From positions 1 through 62,354 of the forward strand of contig JAJYUB010000019.1 of the NCBI GenBank assembly GCA_021792795.1: DNA of 62,354 bases, read 5' to 3'. This DNA is from Acidobacteriota bacterium. GTDB taxonomy: Bacteria; Acidobacteriota; Terriglobia; Terriglobales; Acidobacteriaceae. The translations under genes and the position numbers were made by a program. Shown piece by piece: positions 56,219 through 62,354 of this stretch (within the stretch, counting starts at the first letter, position 1; each line of letters begins with the position of its first letter). The notes under the pieces are model-generated. The model did not search any database and had not been told where the DNA came from. It saw nothing but the letters and a program-made list of their open reading frames with translations.

Positions 56219-58150
56219 CTAAGACTGATTGGTTGGGGAAGAAGAGGCAGCCGACGACGAAGTGGAAGGAGCGGAGGTTCCGCCAGGGCCACTGGCGGCC
56301 GATGACGATGGAGTTGTTGGGGCCCCTTGGTTGTGGCTCTTCTTCTTCCGTTCACTCTTTTTCTGGTCGCTCAGGCGCGTTTTTTCGCCCGGGTTGACTG
56401 GCGCTGTCTTCTTCTTTTTCTTTTTTGCCGCAGTCGCGCCATTCAAACCTAGCGGAGCGGACTGGACCTGACGAGTTGCTGTTTCCGTCGGCGTCAACGA
56501 AGCCGGCTTGGCATTGTCGCGCTTGACCTTCTTCGTCTTTCGGGAAGTCTTGGGATGCTTTCTCGACACCATTTCCGATTTATTGCGGGCCTGGTCGCTG
56601 AACCGGGTCTTCCCTACTTTCGGCTGCGTGATCAACGGCACGTGTTCCAGGTCCGGTCCCAACGGCTGAACGTCGCTGCCCGGGGCGTTGTCTGCCGTGC
56701 TTGTCGGATTTTCCGGGGATGGCGGCGGCGGCGCATTTACCGATGTTGCTACCTGCTCGGCAGACACGGGTGCCGCAGGTGCGTGACCAAAACGGAATTT
56801 TTCTCGCTTGGCCTCATGCTTCTTCGGAGACACGGTTTTTCTCTTTGCAGAAGAAGAGCCGGCTGCAGCAGGGGAAGATGCTTCCGGCGCCGATGCGGAT
56901 GCCACTAGGACGGGCGTCTTCGCGCGAGGCGTGCCGCGGCCATAACGACCCATCTGACCGTCATACCGCGCCTTCTGCTTTTTCTTCTTTTTCGGCTGTG
57001 GCGGCGTGTAGGCAGCGAACGTCGGTTTGGTTTCGTTCGGGCTCGCAGCGGAATCGGTGTATCCAGGCCGGATGTCGATGTAGGCCTCGTCGCGCAGGCG
57101 TGTCAGATATTGCCGCACCGCAGGCCCGATCTTTTCCATGTAAATTGCCTGCTCAATTTGAGGTTCCACTTTTTGCATGGGAGATGTCCCGCCTGGAATG
57201 TGCTCCGTGACTTGCAGGATAATGTAGCCCTGCCGGGTGCGAATCGGTGCCGTATAGCCGCCAACGGGCAGATCGAAGGTCTGGTCTTCCAATACTTTGG
57301 CGAGCGCGCCTCGACGAAAGTCGCCCAGGTCTCCTCCCTGCTGGGCGGTGGGGCCCTTGGAGTATTTCTTGGCCAGATCAGTGAAGCTCGCACCGGATTT
57401 CAGCTTGGCTTCCAACTTCTTGGCTTCAGCATCGGCTGCCGACAGTTCGGCGCCGGTGGCATTCTCGCTGGTCGGAATCAATATCTCATTCAGATGGACA
57501 GATTCCTCATGCGTGAAATCAGCCTGGTGATCGTTGTAATAGGCCCGAATCTCAGCTTCGGAAATTTGCATCTTGCTGCCGACCTCATCGCGCACTACCT
57601 GCTGCGTAATGATGCTGTTGCGGATGTTGGCCTTGAAATCCTCATACGAAATGCCCTGCTGCTCGACTGCCTTTTCCAGGTCGTCCAGAGTATCGAGATG
57701 GTTTTCTTTGCGGATCTCGTCCAGCCGCTTGATCAGCTCCGTGTCGCCGGTAATGCCAAGCTGTTTGCCCTTCGAGATTAAAAGCTGCTGATCGACCAAG
57801 TCCCGCAGCAAGTTCGCTTGGCCCTGGTTGATTTGCTCGAGGGTCCAGTTATTCTGGCGAGCTTCCTGATCCAGTTGCGTCTGCGCGCGTGCCACATCGG
57901 AATTGGTGATCACCTGATCGTTGACTCGGGCAATAATCTGCTCCACCGGGGTTCCGTACAGGCTGGTCAGGGCGTTGGAATTCGCAGTCAGGTCCGTGCT
58001 GGCACCGAGCGTTGAAGCACCCTGCACAGGAACGGGGGCATCAGGGGCCGTTTGTGCCATGCCGTGAAGACACAGACTGGCAGCAACCGCCAGAGGAAGA
58101 ACAACGCGCACAACTGCTCGTAACATCATTTGTCGGTTGGTACCATCCAT
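56219..58150 (-). CDS. SurA/PrsA-like periplasmic chaperone with PpiC rotamase domain and long basic tail
   Basis: 643 residues. A signal peptide (RVVLPLAVAASLCLHGMAQ) is followed by a SurA N-terminal helical domain (VEQIIARVNDQVITNSDVAR) to about residue 210, and a parvulin domain (HLNEILIPTSENATG, FTDLAKKYSKGPTAQQGGDL, YTAPIRTRQGYIILQVTEH). Residues 380-643 are a Lys/Pro/Ser/Ala-rich tail with KKKKKQK, KKKKKK and the recurring KTRFSDQ / KTRLSDQ. SurA helps outer-membrane protein folding. The tail is about 260 residues longer than in usual SurA. Confidence 0.85.
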   Translation of the reverse strand: MDGTNRQMMLRAVVRVVLPLAVAASLCLHGMAQTAPDAPVPVQGASTLGASTDLTANSNALTSLYGTPVEQIIARVNDQVITNSDVARAQTQLDQEARQNNWTLEQINQGQANLLRDLVDQQLLISKGKQLGITGDTELIKRLDEIRKENHLDTLDDLEKAVEQQGISYEDFKANIRNSIITQQVVRDEVGSKMQISEAEIRAYYNDHQADFTHEESVHLNEILIPTSENATGAELSAADAEAKKLEAKLKSGASFTDLAKKYSKGPTAQQGGDLGDFRRGALAKVLEDQTFDLPVGGYTAPIRTRQGYIILQVTEHIPGGTSPMQKVEPQIEQAIYMEKIGPAVRQYLTRLRDEAYIDIRPGYTDSAASPNETKPTFAAYTPPQPKKKKKQKARYDGQMGRYGRGTPRAKTPVLVASASAPEASSPAAAGSSSAKRKTVSPKKHEAKREKFRFGHAPAAPVSAEQVATSVNAPPPPSPENPTSTADNAPGSDVQPLGPDLEHVPLITQPKVGKTRFSDQARNKSEMVSRKHPKTSRKTKKVKRDNAKPASLTPTETATRQVQSAPLGLNGATAAKKKKKKTAPVNPGEKTRLSDQKKSERKKKSHNQGAPTTPSSSAASGPGGTSAPSTSSSAASSSPTNQS

Positions 58151-58332
58151 GCCTGCCGGTCGCCATGACGATCTCGAATCCGATGGCTTCCAGTTGAAGA
58201 TCGATGCCGGTGCGGATACAGCATCTCGATGCAGGTCGATTCCGTTGCTTTCATTCTAACCGCATCCGGGCCCGCTTTCCCAACCCATCCAATTTCTATG
58301 TTTTCAACTCATCGGCGCTTTACCCTGAAACA

Positions 58333-58361
58333 TCGATAGGCACGCGCGGCAATGTTACACT
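58333..58361 (+). promoter_or_regulatory. Possible promoter of the S41 peptidase gene
   Basis: TCGATA (58333-58338) and TACACT (58356-58361) are 17 bp apart, four or more matches to each consensus, about 80 bp before the start codon. Support is modest. The rest of 58151-58441 holds no gene. Confidence 0.3.
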
Positions 58362-58441
58362 GAGCAGTAGTTTATGCAGTTTTCCTTGCTACCCAACCGC
58401 ACCGTGATTTCCATCCACGGCGCAAAAGGAACCCACGGTTC

Positions 58442-60085
58442 ATGACTTTCCGTACTTGCCGTTCGCTGTTGTTCGTCGTTGTCTTTCTGGTCGTCTGCGG
58501 AGCCGCGGGCGCATTCCTTGATCGAAACGTTGGAGCGCAGTCCTCCAGCGACCAATCCACATTGCGGGACAGCCTGAGGCAGTTCACCAACGTCTATAGC
58601 GTCGTTGAACAGAACTACGCCGAACCGATGACCAAGGACCTAGTCGACACCGCCATCTACGACGGCGCGATCCCCGACATGTTGCACGTTTTGGATCCCC
58701 ATTCCAATTTTTACGATCCCAAAGCGTTTGCCCAAATGCGCGAAGAAGAGAGCGGCAAGTACTACGGAATCGGCATGGAAATCATGCAGCAAAACGACAA
58801 GATTGTCGTGGTCAACCCTTTTGAAGGCACTCCTTCGTACAAGGCGGGAATTCGCCCCGGAGATGTGATCCTTGCCGTCAACGGCAAGCCGATCAATGGC
58901 GTCGGCCCTGACGGCAAGTCGATCAAGAAGGCAACCACGCTCGACGTTGCCAACATGCTGAAAGGCCCCAAAGGAACTCCCGTAGACGTCACAATTGCGC
59001 GCGAAGGAAGGCCCGAACCGATCGTGTTTCACCTGCTTCGCGCGGAGATTCCCCGCGCCAGCGTCGACCTTGCATACGACATCCAGCCCGGTATCGGCTA
59101 CATGCACATCAAAGACTTTGCCGAAGAAGAAACCGGCCACGAAGTTCTGAACGCTCTGCAACAGATGGGTCCGATCCATGGCCTGGTGATCGATTTGCGG
59201 GGCAATCCAGGCGGCCTGCTCAGCGAGGCGGTTTCGGTTTCCGGAGACTTTCTTGAGAAGGGTCAGGTCATCGTTTCTCAACGCGGACGCGCTTTCCCGC
59301 CCATCACCTATCGAGCTACACGCGGCGAGCAGAACAGGACCTATCCAATCGTAGTGCTGGTGAATCGCGGCACCGCGTCCGCGGCGGAGATTGTCAGCGG
59401 CGCGCTGCAAGACCACGACAGGGCCCTGGTCGCAGGAGAAACTACCTTCGGCAAAGGCCTGGTGCAGACCGTCTATCCGCTGTCCGACAGCACGGCGCTG
59501 GCGCTGACCACCTATCACTATTACACCCCCAGCGGCCGTTTGATTCAGCGCAACTACACCGGCGTCTCCATGTACGACTATTTCTATAACCCTGCCGATC
59601 GCCCCCAGAGCGACGCCAATCGCGAGGTCAAATTGACCGACTCCGGGCGGGCTGTCTACGGCGGCGGCGGCATCACTCCCGACGTCAAAATCGACACGCC
59701 GAAGTCGAACAATTTTCAGGACATTCTGATGGAGCAGTTCGTATTTTTCAACTTTGCCAATCACTATCTTGTCAACCACACGGTCGACAAAAACTTCCAG
59801 GTCGACGACAACGTCATTCACGAATTCGAGACGTATTTGACCAGTAAACAGATTCCCTGGACGGCCCAGGACATCGGCGGCGTCCGCGACTGGATCGACA
59901 TGAGCATCAAAAGCGAGCTCTTCACCTCTGTCTTTGGCCAACAGGAAGGACTGAAAGTTCGCGCCGCATGGGACCCCATGATCGACAAGGCAATCTCGCT
60001 GCTTCCCCAGGCCGAGACCCTGAAAACAACGGCCCAGAAGACCATCGCCATGAAGACCAGTGCAGCTTCCAATGCAGTTCACTAG
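58442..60085 (+). CDS. ctpA: C-terminal processing peptidase, S41 family
   Basis: 547 residues. A signal peptide or anchor (SLLFVVVFLVVCGAAGAFL) leads to the N-terminal helical domain, a PDZ domain (about 95-190; VVVNPFEGTPSYKAGIRPGD, VILAVNGKPINGV) and the S41 core: VIDLRGNPGGLLSEAVSVS, VNRGTASAAEIVSGALQD (catalytic Ser313) and ETTFGKGLVQTVYPL (Lys338). It cleaves C-terminal tails in the periplasm. AAAGGA precedes the ATG. Confidence 0.95.
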   Translation: MTFRTCRSLLFVVVFLVVCGAAGAFLDRNVGAQSSSDQSTLRDSLRQFTNVYSVVEQNYAEPMTKDLVDTAIYDGAIPDMLHVLDPHSNFYDPKAFAQMREEESGKYYGIGMEIMQQNDKIVVVNPFEGTPSYKAGIRPGDVILAVNGKPINGVGPDGKSIKKATTLDVANMLKGPKGTPVDVTIAREGRPEPIVFHLLRAEIPRASVDLAYDIQPGIGYMHIKDFAEEETGHEVLNALQQMGPIHGLVIDLRGNPGGLLSEAVSVSGDFLEKGQVIVSQRGRAFPPITYRATRGEQNRTYPIVVLVNRGTASAAEIVSGALQDHDRALVAGETTFGKGLVQTVYPLSDSTALALTTYHYYTPSGRLIQRNYTGVSMYDYFYNPADRPQSDANREVKLTDSGRAVYGGGGITPDVKIDTPKSNNFQDILMEQFVFFNFANHYLVNHTVDKNFQVDDNVIHEFETYLTSKQIPWTAQDIGGVRDWIDMSIKSELFTSVFGQQEGLKVRAAWDPMIDKAISLLPQAETLKTTAQKTIAMKTSAASNAVH

Positions 60086-60404
60086 GGCTGCTTCCGCAGC
60101 GGAAAGCGAAGATGCACCGATTTGGAGCTTCCTGCAACAATACAATATCCATCGAATTTCTTGCGTGCTTTGAAATCCGTGCAGGCCATCCTCCGACGAG
60201 CATCCAATTTGAGTGTGTATGTTTTTTTCGACGCGAATGGACACATGTTGGCAAATTCCATTAATCTTGCAACCAACTCGCCGATCAACGTGGGACTTTT
60301 GTGTGCGAAGCGCTAAACCGTTGCGTCCCAATCCCCGGGCGCGCATTTCGCTACCCAATCGGGTCATATGCCGTCTATCGGAAAATCTATTGAGGAGGGC
60401 TGGT
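60086..60404. other. Intergenic region before the polytopic membrane protein gene
   Basis: 319 bp. GCTGC and GCAGC at 60093-60106 may form a short stem just after ctpA, with no T-run. A 60-codon open frame on the minus strand in this stretch has no recognisable motif and no ribosome site. GAGGAGGG at 60392-60399 serves the next gene. Confidence 0.4.
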
Positions 60405-62021
60405 TTGCCAGTCTTAACCGTCCAAGCCGAAGCGCCAGCCCCACAACTCCTCGCCCCCTCGCTCCCAGGTCCGGCGAGGGGGGGGCGCCTCTTGCGTTTC
60501 CTCCAACATCCCGCCGTGTTTATTTCCGGTCTCACGCTTCTGGCCCTGCTGATTCAGGGCTACCACCCGTTTGTCGACGATGCAGCCATCTATGTCGCGG
60601 GGATTGAAAGGATCATTCATCCCTCGCTATTCCCGAGGCACGCGGAGTACGTCCTGCCGCATCTGAAACATTCGCTGTTTTCCTTCGCGCTCGGCTGGCT
60701 GGTTCGCGGACTGCACATTCCTTTTCGCTATGCTTTGTTTACAAGCTATCTCGCATCGCTCTGGCTGATGGTGTACGCCTGCTGGCGGCTGACGTGTCTA
60801 TTATTCTCCACGCCCCGCGGCCGATGGGGAGCGATGCTGCTGATTACCGCCACGCTCACGCTGCCGGTCGCAGGCTCGGCCATCTACGTCCTCGATCCCT
60901 ATCTGACGGCGCGCTCCTTCTCTACCCCGCTCACACTGTTGGCAATTGCGTACGCGCTGGAACGTAGGATGCTGGCCGCCACGCTCTGCCTGCTCGGCGC
61001 GTGCATTCTGCATCCGCTGATGGCAGCCTACGCCATCGGTTATGTCATCACGCTAGTCCTCGTGCGCGGCCGCCGCTGGGGATGGTTGGCAGCCGTTGCA
61101 GTGGGAGTCATGGTCGGCGGGCTTGCTGCATCCCACGCCGGATCTCTGCTGGGGGCATCGCCAGCCTATCGCGTCGCGACCGTCAGCCGCTTGTATTTCT
61201 TCCTGAGCCAGTGGCGATGGTTTGAAATCTTCGGTCTGTTCCCTCCGCTGATCGCAGCCGGGATTTTCTTGCTCCGCAGCAAACTCCACCTGCGTTCCCA
61301 CTACGGCCTCATCGCTGCTGTCTCTCTGTATGTCGGAGTGCTGGCCATGGTATTCGCGCTCTGCTTCAGTCGCACAGAAAACTCATTCTTGCTGGCGAGA
61401 CTGCAAGTGCTTCGCAGTTTTCAGATCATCTACATTCTGTTTTTTCTGCTGCTCGGCAATCTTCTCGGCCAATATGTCCTCGGCCGGCGCCGGTGGGCGT
61501 GGATCGGCTGCTTCGCCTCTGTCGCTGCCTTGATGTTCGCCGTGCAGCTCGCGATCTATCCAGCGCTCAAGCATGTGGAATGGCCGTGGGCACGCAGTCA
61601 CAATCCCTGGGCCCGGGCGTTTCTGTGGATTCGACACAACACTCCTCAAGACGCATATTTTGCCATCGATCCGTATTATCAGCAGTCGCCGCAGGAAGAT
61701 ACCCTCGGCTTCCGCGCCATGACGGAGCGAAGTGTTTTACCGGACTGGAGCAAGGACGGCGGCATTGCCGCGATCGACCCAGCATTGGCGCAACAATGGC
61801 GAGACCAAGTCACAGAGACGAAGAATTTTTCTCAATGGACCGACGCACAACGCATTCAGATTCTGGCCCCCTACGGCGTCAACTGGATCGTGCTGCCCAC
61901 CAGCGTGCCCACGGAATTCTCGTGCCCTTATCGGAACTCCGCCGTGCGTGTCTGCCATTTGCCCGCCGACATCGCGTCCCTGCCACAACCTTCCACACCC
62001 TCCTTATCCGCCCAGCCGTAA
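60405..62021 (+). CDS. Polytopic membrane protein of unknown function
   Basis: About 538 residues from TTG at 60405, placed by GAGGAGGG 5 bp ahead; the open frame goes further upstream but without such a site. Ten or more helices are predicted by eye, e.g. HPAVFISGLTLLALLIQGY, SFALGWLVRGLHIPFRYAL, WGAMLLITATLTLPVAGSAI and LQVLRSFQIIYILFFLLLG. The C-terminal soluble domain (residues 425-538) ends in a Pro-rich tail. The first periplasmic loop, FVDDAAIYVAGIERI, with Asp-Asp, resembles GT-C glycosyltransferase-like proteins, but no motif is decisive. Not assigned to a family. Confidence 0.55.
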   Translation: MPVLTVQAEAPAPQLLAPSLPGPARGGRLLRFLQHPAVFISGLTLLALLIQGYHPFVDDAAIYVAGIERIIHPSLFPRHAEYVLPHLKHSLFSFALGWLVRGLHIPFRYALFTSYLASLWLMVYACWRLTCLLFSTPRGRWGAMLLITATLTLPVAGSAIYVLDPYLTARSFSTPLTLLAIAYALERRMLAATLCLLGACILHPLMAAYAIGYVITLVLVRGRRWGWLAAVAVGVMVGGLAASHAGSLLGASPAYRVATVSRLYFFLSQWRWFEIFGLFPPLIAAGIFLLRSKLHLRSHYGLIAAVSLYVGVLAMVFALCFSRTENSFLLARLQVLRSFQIIYILFFLLLGNLLGQYVLGRRRWAWIGCFASVAALMFAVQLAIYPALKHVEWPWARSHNPWARAFLWIRHNTPQDAYFAIDPYYQQSPQEDTLGFRAMTERSVLPDWSKDGGIAAIDPALAQQWRDQVTETKNFSQWTDAQRIQILAPYGVNWIVLPTSVPTEFSCPYRNSAVRVCHLPADIASLPQPSTPSLSAQP

Positions 62022-62259
62022 GATCGATTTGGTTTTGTAGACACCCTCGGCGACAACAATTCACTTCCGAGAGAGAAAGCAGTCACGAGGGACTGTCCCT
62101 GCTTATCACAGCCCCACCTTGAGCATTTCCTTCATATTGCAAAAAAAATCCGGCGCAGTAGATAATTCAAGCCTCTCTGCATGTCAACCGCAAGTACGAC
62201 GAAGTGCGAGCCACTCCCGGGCAACCTCTTATTGTTCTCTGCATAAATAATGCAATAAT

Positions 62260-62282
62260 AGGTATTGAGGAGCAAAATACCT
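62260..62282 (+). promoter_or_regulatory. Hairpin presenting the ribosome site of the last gene
   Basis: AGGTATT (62260-62266) pairs with AATACCT (62276-62282), directly before the ATG at 62283, leaving GAGGAGCAA in the loop. The whole Shine-Dalgarno sequence is thus in a hairpin loop whose base touches the start codon. Another palindrome, TGCAT and ATGCA, lies at 62240-62254. Confidence 0.5.
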
Positions 62283-62354
62283 ATGCCGAGATTGAAGGGG
62301 AGCGCCGATCTTCTGGAGGACCGGCGCAGACGAGCTTTGGTGTTGCTGGATGCA
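62283..62354 (+). CDS. IS630-like helix-turn-helix protein, N-terminal fragment cut by window edge
   Basis: 24 residues are visible: MPRLKGSADLLEDRRRRALV then LLDA. This fits the opening of the helix-turn-helix domain of IS630-type transposases and their orphan relatives (MPRPKGS, ExRRRxALxLL). GAGGAG precedes the ATG by 10 bp. Completeness cannot be judged because the window ends here. Confidence 0.55.
   Translation, partial: MPRLKGSADLLEDRRRRALVLLDA

Noticed and set aside
60082-60288. Small minus-strand frame (68 codons) between ctpA and the membrane protein
   Set aside because: Plausible length but no motif, no ribosome site and it runs against the ctpA end; not supported.
58640-60535. 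631-codon frame antisense to ctpA
   Set aside because: Exceptionally long but entirely opposite a well conserved peptidase and without any domain; a codon-bias artefact.

Overview
The window looks like a piece of a moderately GC-rich genome of an Acidobacteriota bacterium (class Terriglobia type). This is an inference from gene content: an Oar-like TonB-dependent receptor with an N-terminal carboxypeptidase-regulatory-like domain, tandem beta-propeller lipoproteins, Tat-exported enzymes (aldo/keto reductase, NIPSNAP), a split F1Fo operon with b and b' subunits, and core proteins of this general type. No rRNA, tRNA or CRISPR was found.

Layout. 1-12.9 kb is an accessory, partly decayed carbohydrate region. 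It starts with the N-terminus of an IS1182-like transposase running off the left edge, then an outer-membrane receptor plus a secreted DUF4185-like propeller, a DeoR-type regulator, a large phosphomannose-isomerase-like protein and a Tat-exported six-hairpin glycosidase. Between them lie relics of an IS1595 transposase, a RhaT-type sugar permease, a short-chain dehydrogenase, a SIS-domain sugar isomerase and an IS1380-like transposase. The locus seems to have lost its permease and two catabolic enzymes while keeping its receptor, hydrolase, isomerase and regulator.

12.9-27.1 kb is core metabolism: a citramalate-synthase-like enzyme, a periplasmic phosphodiesterase, PyrD, a CuA-like cupredoxin, the ATP synthase operon (b', b, delta, alpha, gamma, beta, epsilon, with a promoter at the front and a strong terminator at the end), HflX and Hfq. 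27.5-35 kb holds a DegT aminotransferase, a small two-helix membrane-protein gene cleanly split by a 111-bp MITE-like element, two Tat-exported enzymes and three envelope lipoproteins (one with an SH3-like domain, two paralogous propellers).

35-38 kb is a peroxide and iron defence block: AhpD, AhpC (three-cysteine Mycobacterium type), a 2Fe-2S ferredoxin coupled to a DPSL-like ferritin, and a Fur/PerR regulator with a 19-bp palindrome just upstream of its own start. 38-47.6 kb carries NadA, a CBS protein, TatA/B and TatC, an M28 peptidase, TerC, NadB, AroB and UbiE/MenG. 47.6-62 kb carries a long CDF transporter, OsmC, a PASTA protein, the Def-Fmt-RsmB translation cluster, AroC, an EVE/YhaM RNA pair, a SurA-like chaperone with a long basic tail, CtpA and a polytopic membrane protein. 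The window ends in the N-terminus of an IS630-like protein.

The strongest non-textbook observations are the MITE insertion at 28936-29046 (24-bp perfect TIRs, 8-bp target duplication, exact restoration of an 87-residue gene when removed), the decayed sugar locus, the compact AhpC/AhpD/ferredoxin/DPSL/PerR block, and the CDF protein with apparently three C-terminal cytoplasmic repeats. I did not find a wholly new system that the sequence alone would prove.
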